A stretch of DNA of 51,145 nt from Paenibacillus cymbidii. Lineage in GTDB: Bacteria; Bacillota; Bacilli; Paenibacillales; NBRC-103111. The position numbers and the translations under genes were made by a program. The DNA lies in NCBI RefSeq assembly GCF_004764705.1, contig NZ_SHLX01000051.1:1-51145 (forward strand). The letters are read 5' to 3'. Below, piece after piece: positions 34,042 to 42,826 of this stretch. How positions within the stretch are numbered: position 1 is the first letter of the stretch; each line of letters starts with the position of its first letter. The notes below the pieces were generated by a model that worked only from the letters and a program-made list of their open reading frames with translations, ran no database searches and had not been told where the DNA came from.

Positions 34042-35538
34042 CTACTTCCGCTCCTCGAGGCGAGGCGCCTCCGGTGCACTTGTCGCTTCGGGCGCAAGAG
34101 GTTCTGGCTTCGGCGCCTGCTGCGAAACGGCTGCGTCCCTCCGCGAAGACGGGACCGGCTGTGCGGAGGGAGCGCGAACGCTGGCGTCGGTTGCGGCCGC
34201 CGATTCCGTCATGGCTGCAGCAGCCGCTTCGCGGCGCAATGACACCGACGATTGCTCCGTGTCGGCGCGCGGAGCTGCGGTTGGCAACGGCCGAACCGTT
34301 TCATTGTCGGCGGTCAACTGCGCCGGTGCCGGCGATTGCCCGGAAGCGGCCGAACGTTCGCCGGTAATCGCCGGCGATGGGTTGTCCGCAGGCGAAACCG
34401 GCGCTCCGCCGGCGGATGCGTTTGACGATGGCGTCGGCGTCGGGCTCGACGACGGACTGGGCGTCGGACTGGCCGACGAGCCGCTTCCCGTTGGTGTCGG
34501 CGACGCCGAAGGCGACTGGGATGCTTGCGAAGCACGGTCGTCCGACTTCGGGTTTGTCAGCACGCAACCGCCCAAGACGAGCAGGAGCGTAATGCCGATA
34601 ATCGACCAGAGGTACGACCTTGATTGGTATTGTTTAATCATCTGAATTCTCCGTTGCAAATGGGATTTGTGACCCGCCAGCTGCACATTTCCCGCGATCG
34701 GGGCAGGCAGCGACAGCTGCTCCAGCAGCTTGATCAGGGTATGGCCATACTCACGGCTTGAGCCTTCCGGCAAGCATCGAAGCGCCAGCGCATCGCAAGA
34801 GAGCTCCTGGTCTTCGCGCATGCGGCGAGCCGCATACCAAAGAAGCGGGTTGAACCAATGAACGATCAGCAGCGCCTGCATGATCCAATTGACGCCGATA
34901 TCGCGACGTTTGCAATGCGCCAGCTCGTGCAGAAACACGTGCCGCAGTTCGTCGTCGCCGAGGCGGTCCAGCAGCCCGTTTGGCATCAGCAGCCGCGGCT
35001 TCGCCAGGCCGAACAGCGTCGGCGTCGCTACCGCGCGGGTTTCTACCAGCGTTACCGACCGCCGGACGCCGATCGTCTCTTGACAGCGCCGCAACAAGTT
35101 CAGAATGCGCGCATCCGCGACTACAGTCGAATGGCGCCGGATGCGCCGGGCGAAGCTGAGGTTGATGCGGAGCGTGTTCACGCCCAGCGTACAAGCGCCG
35201 ATAAGCCAAACGATCGGCAGCACCCGATTCCATAGCTGGTGCGGCGACGCCGGGGCGGCAGCCAGCGCCGCCATGGGATCGGGCGAAGCCTGAACGGCTT
35301 CCAGCGAAGAGTCCCCCGCAAAGCCGAGCCACCGATACAGGCTGAACTCGCTCTCCGGTCCCCAGGGCAGCGCCAACCGGGCAAAAACGAGCAGCCATAA
35401 CCAATAAAGCCATTTCGGCTGCAGGCGCTGCCGCAAAAGCAGGTGCAAGGCGACAATCAGCCCTACGAGAATGCCGGCCTTGAGCGAAACGCCACAAACC
35501 CGGTCGAACAGCAAACCGAGGTGAGCCAATCGCATCAT
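34042..35538 (-). CDS. M56 (BlaR1/MecR1-type) membrane metallopeptidase with low-complexity tail
   Basis: A 498-aa protein with hydrophobic segments near 20-60, 105-125, 210-225 and 310-325. The zinc protease motif is H204-E-L-A-H208. After the last membrane segment (LLLVLGGCVLTNPK), a tail of about 170 residues is very rich in Ser, Pro, Ala and Thr (PSASPTPTGSGSSASPTP). There is no penicillin-binding sensor domain, so this is not a classic beta-lactam sensor. It follows the BlaI-type gene by 55 bp and probably inactivates it in response to an envelope signal. Confidence 0.87.
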   Translation of the reverse strand: MMRLAHLGLLFDRVCGVSLKAGILVGLIVALHLLLRQRLQPKWLYWLWLLVFARLALPWGPESEFSLYRWLGFAGDSSLEAVQASPDPMAALAAAPASPHQLWNRVLPIVWLIGACTLGVNTLRINLSFARRIRRHSTVVADARILNLLRRCQETIGVRRSVTLVETRAVATPTLFGLAKPRLLMPNGLLDRLGDDELRHVFLHELAHCKRRDIGVNWIMQALLIVHWFNPLLWYAARRMREDQELSCDALALRCLPEGSSREYGHTLIKLLEQLSLPAPIAGNVQLAGHKSHLQRRIQMIKQYQSRSYLWSIIGITLLLVLGGCVLTNPKSDDRASQASQSPSASPTPTGSGSSASPTPSPSSSPTPTPSSNASAGGAPVSPADNPSPAITGERSAASGQSPAPAQLTADNETVRPLPTAAPRADTEQSSVSLRREAAAAAMTESAAATDASVRAPSAQPVPSSRRDAAVSQQAPKPEPLAPEATSAPEAPRLEERK

Positions 35539-35593
35539 CCTCTCTCCCCTCCTGTTCCTTTCGACTGTCGATGCGAAACGGTACGGGGCGTTT

Positions 35594-35971
35594 TCATTTC
35601 GTTTTGTCGTCGAGGAGATGCTTCAATTCCTTGATCTCTTCCGCGGATAGTCGGTCGTTGTTCAAAAAGTGGGCGAGCAGCGGCTTGAACGCGCCGCCAT
35701 AAATTCGCTTCAGGAACGTTTCGGTTTCGGACAGCACGCATTCGTTTTCGGTGACCAGCGGGTAATACGCATACAGCTTGTTGTCCTGCCGGTAGGCGGC
35801 GGCCTGCTTCTGCACCAGCCGGTTGAGCAGCGTGCGGACCGTCTTCGGATTCCAATCCGTCCGCTCCGCCAGCACCTCGATCACCTCATTCGCCGTGGTG
35901 GGGGTCTGCTTTGCCCAAAGCACTTTCATGACTTCCCATTCGGCATCGGATATTTGGGGAACTGTGGCCAC
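35594..35971 (-). CDS. BlaI/MecI/CopY family repressor
   Basis: A 125-aa protein with the family's winged helix: ISDAEWEVMKVLWAKQTPTTANEVIEVL, then WNPKTVRTLLNRLVQK. A C-terminal dimerisation region (about 75-125) contains the Phe/Leu-rich segment typically cleaved by the M56 partner. GTG start at 35971 with GAGGAGG upstream. Two operators of BlaI type overlap its promoter, so autorepression is expected. It forms a two-gene unit with the M56 peptidase. Confidence 0.92.
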   Translation of the reverse strand: MATVPQISDAEWEVMKVLWAKQTPTTANEVIEVLAERTDWNPKTVRTLLNRLVQKQAAAYRQDNKLYAYYPLVTENECVLSETETFLKRIYGGAFKPLLAHFLNNDRLSAEEIKELKHLLDDKTK

Positions 35972-35994
35972 AGCTTTGCCTCCTCGAATCTCGG

Positions 35995-36033
35995 ATTACA
36001 CGTGTAATACATATTCCATATTACACATGTAAT
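35995..36033 (-). promoter_or_regulatory. Twin BlaI-type operators
   Basis: Two perfect or near-perfect palindromes, ATTACACGTGTAAT (35995-36008) and ATTACACATGTAAT (36020-36033), have centres 25 bp apart. Both match the TACAnnTGTA core of BlaI/MecI operators and lie 24 bp upstream of the repressor start, across its promoter. Confidence 0.9.
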
Positions 36034-36125
36034 CCAGCAAAGTCAAATACCGTTCTTTTTTGGCCGCTATCCGCTCCGCCATCCAGTAAACGTGCCGGGC
36101 TTCGCCCCGACGTTCCTTATGGAAG

Positions 36126-36154
36126 CAAAAAGAAGCACGGCCATTGGCCATGCT
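36126..36154 (-). terminator. Terminator of the 46-aa gene
   Basis: On the minus strand the stem AGCATGGCC / GGCCGTGCT with a 3-base loop is followed by TCTTTTTGC, about 10 bp past the stop of the small gene. Confidence 0.8.
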
Positions 36155-36163
36155 CCTTTCGCG

Positions 36164-36304
36164 TTACGTATGCCGCGGCGAGTCGTCGCCTTCGCGGGGA
36201 CTGTTTTGCGCCGGATGCGTCTCGTGATTTTTCAGCACCTTCGCCGCGTAGTTCGGGTTCGTACTGTATTTGTTGCCTTCGTTCTGCTTCCTCTTCTTGG
36301 CCAT
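36164..36304 (-). CDS. 46-aa hydrophilic protein, own transcription unit
   Basis: ATG 36304 to TAA 36164. The peptide is very hydrophilic (MAKKRKQNEGNKYSTNPNY ... PREGDDSPRHT), rich in Lys, Asn and Pro. AAGGAG lies 12 bp before the ATG and a strong terminator follows the stop, which supports a real gene. Small basic, Asn-rich proteins like this are common among minor spore proteins, and the ger operon is adjacent, but I cannot assign a family. Confidence 0.55.
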   Translation of the reverse strand: MAKKRKQNEGNKYSTNPNYAAKVLKNHETHPAQNSPREGDDSPRHT

Positions 36305-36454
36305 TGCCGGCACCGACTCCTTATCGCTCGAGATTGTGTCTGCGGTATAGTTTGACTGACCGGCCGCCGGAATATTCCCCGCCGAACAATTGGGTATGCT
36401 TCCCTGGTTTCCTGGGCAAACTTACTTGCAAATCAAGGAGCCGGGGGGATTCTA

Positions 36455-37795
36455 ATGATCGATCGCATTCTTGAGGAATTGCAGCATCCTTCCGATTTGG
36501 TGACCGAACTGCTCGACAACGGGTACATGCAGATGGAGATCGGTTACTTCCCTTCGCTGTGCGACCCGGCCATCATCAAAGACGGGCTGTTGATTCCTTA
36601 TTCCTATCGCTTTATCCCGGAAGAGTTCGATCGCCTGATCCATACGAACCCCAAGTTCAGTCCGGCGGATAATCCCGACGAATGGACGAAACAATTGCTC
36701 AAAGGTTCGCTGCTCTTTCGCATCGAAGATCAAGTGTACAAGTTCGACGTGCAGCGGAAGCTGTTCGACAAGCCGGACGAGGTGCAAATCGAGAACTCGC
36801 TGCAAGGTCCGCAATCGGCGTTGACGGAAGATCTGGACATGAACGTCAGCCTCGTGCGTCTGCGTTACAACGAGCCGTCGCTAAACGTGGTTCAACACGT
36901 ACTCGGCGAAGCTTCCAAAACTCGCATTATGATGATATACGATCGCGAGCTGGTGAACCAGGATGTGCTGAAGCGAGTGAACGACAAGATCGCTGAGGTG
37001 CAATTAAAATTGCTCAGCGCCACCGGGCAGCTGCTGAAGGTGCTTTCGGGCCGCAAGCACAAAATGTTCCCGATCATCCTGCAAACGGAAAGACCCGACC
37101 GGATCGCCGTCATGCTGAAGCGCGGCAAAATTGCGATCCTGCTCGACGGCAGCCGCTTCGGGCTGATATTGCCGGTACGCCTGTTCGATTTCATGCATGC
37201 GATGGACGACGACTACGAGTCGCACTGGATGAGCCGGTTTCTGCTCGTCCTGCGTTATTTGGCCATGGTGCTGACGATTACGCTGCCTGCCGCCTACATT
37301 TCCATCGTTTCCTATAACCCGGAGGTGCTGCGCGTACAGCTCACGCTGTCGATTGCCGGCAGCAGAGTCGTGGTGCCATACCCGTCGTTTATCGAAGTCA
37401 TTCTGATGCTGTTCATGATTGAAGCGCTTAACGAGGCAAGCTTGCGGCTGCCTCGTTCGATCGGTTCCACTGCCACAACGGTCGGCGGTTTGATCCTCGG
37501 CCAATCGATCCAGCAAGCGGGACTCGTCAGCAGCATCATGATTATCGTCACCTCCGTTGTCGCCATTTCGAATTTTGTCATCCCGAACAACGGCTTCGGC
37601 TATTCGATCCGGTTCGTCAAATACATATTCGTGTTCGTTTCGATCTTTTTCGGACTGATGGGCGTCGTGGTGCTGTTCCACAGCTTGATCGTCTATTGGT
37701 GCAGCATGCGCAGCTTCGGCCAACCTTATCTTGCCCTGTTCATCCCGAAGCGCGAGGCGACGGCTCATCATCAAGGCAATGGAGGAACGGGCTGA
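36455..37795 (+). CDS. GerA-type spore germinant receptor subunit A
   Basis: A 446-aa protein of the GerAA/GerBA/GerKA family in the spore inner membrane. The N-terminal soluble region (about 1-260) contains the family signature of pore-subunit proteins (LLDGSRFGLILPV). A membrane region follows with about five segments (from about 265: RYLAMVLTITLPAAYISIVSYNPE, then LRLPRSIGSTATTVGGLILGQ). GGGGGG precedes the ATG. The stop overlaps the start of the subunit B gene (TGATG). Expected to be expressed in the forespore, but I could not identify a clear sigma-G promoter. Confidence 0.93.
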   Translation: MIDRILEELQHPSDLVTELLDNGYMQMEIGYFPSLCDPAIIKDGLLIPYSYRFIPEEFDRLIHTNPKFSPADNPDEWTKQLLKGSLLFRIEDQVYKFDVQRKLFDKPDEVQIENSLQGPQSALTEDLDMNVSLVRLRYNEPSLNVVQHVLGEASKTRIMMIYDRELVNQDVLKRVNDKIAEVQLKLLSATGQLLKVLSGRKHKMFPIILQTERPDRIAVMLKRGKIAILLDGSRFGLILPVRLFDFMHAMDDDYESHWMSRFLLVLRYLAMVLTITLPAAYISIVSYNPEVLRVQLTLSIAGSRVVVPYPSFIEVILMLFMIEALNEASLRLPRSIGSTATTVGGLILGQSIQQAGLVSSIMIIVTSVVAISNFVIPNNGFGYSIRFVKYIFVFVSIFFGLMGVVVLFHSLIVYWCSMRSFGQPYLALFIPKREATAHHQGNGGTG

Positions 37796-38907
37796 TGTCC
37801 CGCTATACGTATTACCATGTACTTTATGTCGGCATGATCAACATCATGATGTTCGTTCCGTACCTGCTCATTCGCGACCGGTTCAACGGCGCCGTATCGG
37901 GCATGCTGGTAGCGGTCGTTGTCGCTTCGGCGCTGTCGCTGACGGCCATTGTATGTTTCGAGCGTTTTCCCGGACTGGGCTTTCCGGAAATTTGCGACTG
38001 TTTCATGCCGCGTTGGCTGACCAACGTGCTCAACTGTTATGCCGCCCTGTTCGTATGGGTCCCGGCTGGCGTGATCGTCATTTATTCGTACGCCGAAACG
38101 GCGCGAATGTTTTTTTATCCCGATATGAACAAATTCCTCAATTTGCTGCTGCTCGTCGGTGCCGCTGTCTGGGCGAGCAGTCGTTCGACGCGAACGGTGC
38201 AATTCATTCAAGAAATTGTGATTTTGACGAGCGCACCGCTTCTTTTGCTGTTTTTGTTCAAAGCGGTGTTCAACGAACACATGGATTGGCATGCCATTCG
38301 TTATGTCGCCGGTTACGTGCGAAAGCCGCCTTCGTTCGTTTCGATCGCGGCGGCTACCTTTTTGTTTTCCGGCTACTTGAGCCTTGTTGTGTTCAACCGC
38401 TTGCATGTCAAGGGGTTTCGTTTCCGTTTCAAATGGATTGTACCGATGTTCGGCCTCTGTTTTTTGGCGATTACTTTTTTCGTGCCGATCGGCTTTCACG
38501 GTACGGTTGCCGTACAGGATTACGTTTATTTGTGGTCCATGACGGCCGATTCGATGGCGCTGCAATACGGGTTCATTGATCGGGTGCTTTACTTTTTTCT
38601 GCTGCTGTTCGTCGGGCTGTCGCTGCTCTTTGTGATGAACACGTGGCATATCGCAATTATGCTGTTCCGCCATACGCTGACACGGTTTACCGATGTCGAA
38701 GAAACGCAAAATTCCGGTTTCAACGCCTGGGTGGCGATCGCTCTTGGCGTTATTGCTTTCGTTTATATGTATTTCACCAATACGGAGCGGAACCAGAAAG
38801 TTTCCGAGTGGTGGATATACATCCGTTTCTTTACGGAAATTGTGTTTTCGTTCGTGATGATTTATTGCGCGAGGAAAAAGATGAGTTCGGAGAAGGCGAC
38901 GCCATGA
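37795..38907 (+). CDS. GerB-type germinant receptor subunit (APC-type permease)
   Basis: A 370-aa protein of the endospore germination permease family with about ten transmembrane segments, starting MSRYTYYHVLYVGMINIMMFVPYLLI. The family binds the germinant. ATG 37795 overlaps the stop of subunit A by one base, and the 3' end overlaps subunit C by four bases (ATGA). Translational coupling of all three subunits is likely. Confidence 0.92.
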   Translation: MSRYTYYHVLYVGMINIMMFVPYLLIRDRFNGAVSGMLVAVVVASALSLTAIVCFERFPGLGFPEICDCFMPRWLTNVLNCYAALFVWVPAGVIVIYSYAETARMFFYPDMNKFLNLLLLVGAAVWASSRSTRTVQFIQEIVILTSAPLLLLFLFKAVFNEHMDWHAIRYVAGYVRKPPSFVSIAAATFLFSGYLSLVVFNRLHVKGFRFRFKWIVPMFGLCFLAITFFVPIGFHGTVAVQDYVYLWSMTADSMALQYGFIDRVLYFFLLLFVGLSLLFVMNTWHIAIMLFRHTLTRFTDVEETQNSGFNAWVAIALGVIAFVYMYFTNTERNQKVSEWWIYIRFFTEIVFSFVMIYCARKKMSSEKATP

Positions 38908-39998
38908 GAATGAGAAAACCGCTGCTTGCGGTACTGTTGATCGGCATATGCGCCATGGTCGCAGGATGCAGCTTCAAAGACATCGACAAACGGTTCTTTG
39001 TCGTTGCCATGGGCATCGATTGGACAGGCAAAACGGACACGCCTTATCTGGTGACGCTGCGAATCGCCGTTCCGACGACCAAATTCGGCGAAGGGTTGGC
39101 CGAGAGCCAAATCGAGCAGTTGGAAGCGCCAACCATAGCGGAAGCCGTCCGCAATTTGAAAGCTCATGTCGACAAAGAGCTGGATTTCGGGCACTGCAAA
39201 GTATTTCTGTTCGGTGACGAAATGGTCAATCATTCGATGCTCGTTCCGTTGTCCTGGCTTAGCCGCAGGCGCGATATCCAGCTGATTAGCTACATGGCGG
39301 TCGCCCGGCCAAGCGCCAACAAAATGCTGAAAGACAACCCGACGACGGAGCGGATTGCGGGCAACTCGTTTTTGCTTATGTTCGGCAAGGAAGGCACCGT
39401 ATCGCCTTATACGGTGACGGAATATTTGTTCGACAGCGTGCGTCGATTCAAGGAAACGGGGCTCGATCCGATCTTGCCGATCGTTACGTTCGACGGCAAT
39501 TCTTATGTCGTGGAGCGCTTGTCTCTGCTCGACAAGAAGTCGGAGCGGCTAGAGCTGGACGCGGAAGAAACGAAGCTGTACAACCTGAGTGCCAATGCTT
39601 TCGCCCGATCCGGCATCCCGGCGGACTTCAGGGGGAAACGTATTGTGCTCTACGTGGCCCACGCCTCAAGAAACGTCTCGATCACGAAAGAGAATATCCC
39701 GACGATCAAGCTGAAATTGCGCATTTCAGGAATGATCGAACAAAGCGATACCACGTTTAACCCGAGTACATTAAAAGAAGCGCAGCGGGCGCTGGAAAAA
39801 AGCGTTAATGAGAATACGATGGCGCTGCTGACAAAAATACGCGATGCAGGCGTCGATCCGTACGGATTCGGCTTGCATTATTTGGCGCAATATTTCGGCA
39901 GTGAGCGGGATTGGCAGCATTGGCAGGAGGTGTATCCGCAAGTCAAGTTCGAGGTGGACGCGCATGTCACGATTGAAAGTACAGGACTGATCCGTTGA
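38904..39998 (+). CDS. GerC-type germinant receptor lipoprotein subunit
   Basis: A 364-aa protein with a lipoprotein signal peptide (MRKPLLAVLLIGICAMVAGC, lipobox VAGC) and the GerAC-type domains (FFVVAMGIDWTG, ITYMA-like LISYMAVARP, and the C-terminal third with DPYGFGLHYL). The receptor's lipid-anchored subunit lies on the outer face of the spore inner membrane. It ends the operon. Confidence 0.92.
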   Translation: MRMRKPLLAVLLIGICAMVAGCSFKDIDKRFFVVAMGIDWTGKTDTPYLVTLRIAVPTTKFGEGLAESQIEQLEAPTIAEAVRNLKAHVDKELDFGHCKVFLFGDEMVNHSMLVPLSWLSRRRDIQLISYMAVARPSANKMLKDNPTTERIAGNSFLLMFGKEGTVSPYTVTEYLFDSVRRFKETGLDPILPIVTFDGNSYVVERLSLLDKKSERLELDAEETKLYNLSANAFARSGIPADFRGKRIVLYVAHASRNVSITKENIPTIKLKLRISGMIEQSDTTFNPSTLKEAQRALEKSVNENTMALLTKIRDAGVDPYGFGLHYLAQYFGSERDWQHWQEVYPQVKFEVDAHVTIESTGLIR

Positions 39999-40039
39999 CC
40001 GGCAAGCCGCATGGCTGCCGCCGCAGCGGCTTGCTCCGG
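39999..40039. terminator. Hairpin between the ger operon and the convergent lipoprotein gene
   Basis: A 9-bp stem GCAAGCCGC / GCGGCTTGC with outer CCGG/CCGG pairs starts directly after the GerC stop. There is no clear T-run, so termination strength is uncertain. Confidence 0.45.
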
Positions 40040-40047
40040 TCCGTCCG

Positions 40048-40824
40048 TTACTCCTTGATCCGCTCGAAGGATGCGTCGTACAGACGAAACATCGTTTTAT
40101 AACCGGACTGGTCAAGCTTGATGCCGACATCGAGCCTGCCTGTAATGAGCAGCGGACCTTCCGTATATCGCAGCTTTACGTCGTCCGGGACGAAAACGAT
40201 CATAATTTTGTTCCAATATGTGGCGTCGCCGTTATCGAAAGGGCATTCCGAGCCGGGCGACGGAATGAGCAGAAACCAATGCTTCTCGAAGGAAAGCACT
40301 TCGCCCATGAAGCCTTTGATTTGCACTTTCTGCCCGCTGAGGTCCCAGAACCGGTTGGATGGCGTTGCCTGCTTGTCGTCGTCGAAAAACTGCGACCAGT
40401 CGATCGTGTTGGACGATCCGGCCGGTTTGTTTGCCGGCGGAGTGCTTGGCGCGGCGGACCCGGCCGGAGACGGCTGCTCCGCAGCCGGCTTCGCCGGCGC
40501 GCTTGCGGTTGGAGCGGCTGCCGGCGATGATCTCGGCAGCGGCGATGACGTCGCGGCGGGCGAAGCGGCCGCTTGCGCCGCCTGCGACGGGGAAACCGCC
40601 GCCAGCTGCACGCTTGCGGCTGGAGCGACTGCCGGCGACGGCGACGCGACCGGCGCGTTTGCCGCAGGCAGCGTCGCCGCTGCGGCAAGTTCCGCGCCTA
40701 CCGTCGACGCCGATTCGCCCGCCGCGAACGACGCCGCCGGATACGCACGCGGCTTCTGGCCGCAGCCGGCGAGCAGGACGGCGCCCAGCGCCAATATGGA
40801 CGCGGCGGATAATAGTACCCGCAT
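40048..40824 (-). CDS. Lipoprotein with Ala/Pro/Ser-rich linker and DUF3299-like domain
   Basis: A 258-aa protein. The signal peptide ends in LAGC (Cys21). Residues about 30-140 are a low-complexity Ala/Pro/Ser linker that would span the cell wall. The C-terminal domain (about 145-258: QKVQIKGFMGEVLS, FLLIPSPGSECPFDNG, LLITGRLDVG) resembles DUF3299 proteins, which are often encoded with MacB-like ABC transporters. It is the third gene after the ATPase and permease, 12 bp from the permease, and is probably their extracytoplasmic partner. Confidence 0.8.
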   Translation of the reverse strand: MRVLLSAASILALGAVLLAGCGQKPRAYPAASFAAGESASTVGAELAAAATLPAANAPVASPSPAVAPAASVQLAAVSPSQAAQAAASPAATSSPLPRSSPAAAPTASAPAKPAAEQPSPAGSAAPSTPPANKPAGSSNTIDWSQFFDDDKQATPSNRFWDLSGQKVQIKGFMGEVLSFEKHWFLLIPSPGSECPFDNGDATYWNKIMIVFVPDDVKLRYTEGPLLITGRLDVGIKLDQSGYKTMFRLYDASFERIKE

Positions 40825-40836
40825 CGGAATCCCTCC

Positions 40837-42036
40837 TTATGCGCGAAATAGTTGCAGCGGATCGACGCGGTACGCTTTGAGCGCCGGTCCGAGCGAAGAC
40901 AACGCCCCCACAATCAGCGTACTTGCCGCCACTGTCCATTCGTCTCGCATGACGCGCCACGCGTCGATTTGCACGCCGGAGAAGGCGAAAACCGCATCGC
41001 GGCTGAAGTAACCGCCGACATGGCCGGCGATCAGGCCAAGCACCAGGCCGATGCCGGTCAGCAGCAGCCCTTCGCCGAGCAAGGCGAACCAGATGAACGT
41101 TCCGGACTTGCCGAGCAGCCGCAGCAAGCCGACGTCTTTTTGGCGCTCGTTGACGGCGGCGATCAGCGACAGCAAGACGGAGATGGCCGCCAGCACGATG
41201 CAAAGCGCGGTGACAACCGATACGGCTTGCCCGCCTTTATCGACAACGTTAACCACATCGGCGACCGCTTTGCTGGAATAAATCGCCTGTACCTGGTTCA
41301 GCTTGTCGTATTTCAGCTTGATCGCCTGCGTGCCGAGCAGCGATTTCGGCTTGATCATGATCGCCGTAACCTGACGCTCCGCGCCGCTCTGCTCGGCATG
41401 GTGGACTGCCCAGGCGTAGTCGAGCGTCGTAAAGACGGCGCGGTCGTCCGGCGTTCGCAGCGGCGGCAAAATGCCAACGATCGTATAGGCGAACAACGCG
41501 TGCTCGTCCTCGTCGCCATCTTCGTCCGCGGCCCCTTCCACCAGCCCGTGCGCGCCATAAAACTTATCTCCTACGCGCAGATGCAGCGACTTGGCCACAT
41601 AGGCGCCAACGACCGTTTCGCCCAGCTTGGCGTATAGTCTGCCGGCCTGCAGCTGTTTATCGCCGTAACGGGTCAGAAAATAACCCGTGTCGATGCCGAC
41701 GACCGGGAACCCATTGTAATTGTCGCCGGTCGTCATGGCGTAGGCGGCGTCCAGGTCGTTCTCGCGGCGCACTTGCTCATATACGTCGAACGGGATATTG
41801 CCCGTCGGTGCGCCAACGTGGTAATACGTGCTGAGCGCAAGCTGTGACTCGCTGCCCTGGGCGCCGATCGTCACTTCGAACGGGCCGTAGCCTTTCTCCG
41901 CCCCTTGCTCCAGCCCGTCGCTGCACAGCAGCAAAAAGACGAGCAGCGCCACCGTTACGGCGACGGCCAGCACCGTCAACAGCGACAACGTTTTGCGGTA
42001 CAACAGGTTGCGCCACAACAGCATCCATCCGTTCAT
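40837..42036 (-). CDS. MacB/FtsX-type ABC transporter permease
   Basis: A 399-aa protein. One N-terminal membrane segment (about 15-38) is followed by a large extracytoplasmic domain (about 40-270) with an acidic insert (EDGDEDE), then three C-terminal segments with the FtsX signature (AAVNERQKDVGLLRLLG ... GLIAGHVGGY). It overlaps the ATPase gene by 4 bp. Proteins of this type work as mechanotransmitters or lipoprotein/peptide extruders and do not act as channels. Confidence 0.9.
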   Translation of the reverse strand: MNGWMLLWRNLLYRKTLSLLTVLAVAVTVALLVFLLLCSDGLEQGAEKGYGPFEVTIGAQGSESQLALSTYYHVGAPTGNIPFDVYEQVRRENDLDAAYAMTTGDNYNGFPVVGIDTGYFLTRYGDKQLQAGRLYAKLGETVVGAYVAKSLHLRVGDKFYGAHGLVEGAADEDGDEDEHALFAYTIVGILPPLRTPDDRAVFTTLDYAWAVHHAEQSGAERQVTAIMIKPKSLLGTQAIKLKYDKLNQVQAIYSSKAVADVVNVVDKGGQAVSVVTALCIVLAAISVLLSLIAAVNERQKDVGLLRLLGKSGTFIWFALLGEGLLLTGIGLVLGLIAGHVGGYFSRDAVFAFSGVQIDAWRVMRDEWTVAASTLIVGALSSLGPALKAYRVDPLQLFRA

Positions 42037-42746
42037 CCGGCCTGCTCCCCCTCCTGCCCGGAACCGGCGGTTGCTTCATCGCCCCTCCGTTTGGCATTCA
42101 AATCGGCAATGTGCAGTTGTTTCGGATACATTTGCGCCAGATGGAGGTCATGCGTCACGGTCACCAGCGTCAGCTTCTCCGCCGCGCACAAGTCAAGCAG
42201 CAGCTCCATGATGCTGCGGGCCGTTTCCCAATCGAGGCTGCCGGTCGGCTCGTCGGCCAGCACAAGCGGCGGCTTCGCAATCAACGCTCGGACGATCGCG
42301 ACCCGCTGCTGCTGGCCGCGCGACAGCTGCCCTGGCAGATGGTGGCGGCGGTCCGCCAGACCGATGCGCTCGAACCACGCCTCCTCCTGCTCGTTGCGCT
42401 CCCGCTTCGACCAATTGCCAGGCATCGTCAACGCCACGTTCTGTCTGGCCGTCAACGAGGGCAACAAGTGAAAGTCCTGAAAAATATAGCCGACCTGACG
42501 CGCCCGAAACCGGTCCCGCTGCGCTTCGGTAAAGCGGTGCAATGCATGGCCCGCGACAAAAATGTCGCCGCTGTCGGCGGTCATAACGCCGCTCAACAGG
42601 TGCAGCAGCGAGCTTTTGCCGCTGCCGCTCGGACCGGTCAGCGCAATGCGCTCGCCGGCTTCGACAGTCCATCGCGGAATGCTCAGGATCGGCAGCCGCC
42701 TGCCTTGCACAACGAACGATTTGATCACTTGCTTCATCTCAATCAT
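42033..42746 (-). CDS. ABC transporter ATP-binding protein (MacB/LolD type)
   Basis: A 237-aa ATPase. Walker A GPSGSGKS is at 38-45, the Q-loop in GYIFQDFHLLPS, the signature LSRGQQQR, Walker B LVLADEPTGSLD and the switch His in VTHD. ATG 42746 has GGAGGAC upstream; the frame runs further upstream only as noise antisense to the phosphatase. First gene of the ATPase-permease-lipoprotein operon. Confidence 0.93.
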   Translation of the reverse strand: MIEMKQVIKSFVVQGRRLPILSIPRWTVEAGERIALTGPSGSGKSSLLHLLSGVMTADSGDIFVAGHALHRFTEAQRDRFRARQVGYIFQDFHLLPSLTARQNVALTMPGNWSKRERNEQEEAWFERIGLADRRHHLPGQLSRGQQQRVAIVRALIAKPPLVLADEPTGSLDWETARSIMELLLDLCAAEKLTLVTVTHDLHLAQMYPKQLHIADLNAKRRGDEATAGSGQEGEQAG

Positions 42747-42826
42747 GTCGTTTGTCCTCCAACGGGAAACGGACAGAGGAACACGCGTCCCCCTGTCCAT
42801 CATTTCCGTCTTTCGCAAGGCCGATA

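Noticed and set aside
36092..36355. 87-codon plus-strand ORF upstream of ger
   Set aside because: It is antisense to the 46-aa gene, which has a ribosome site and terminator.
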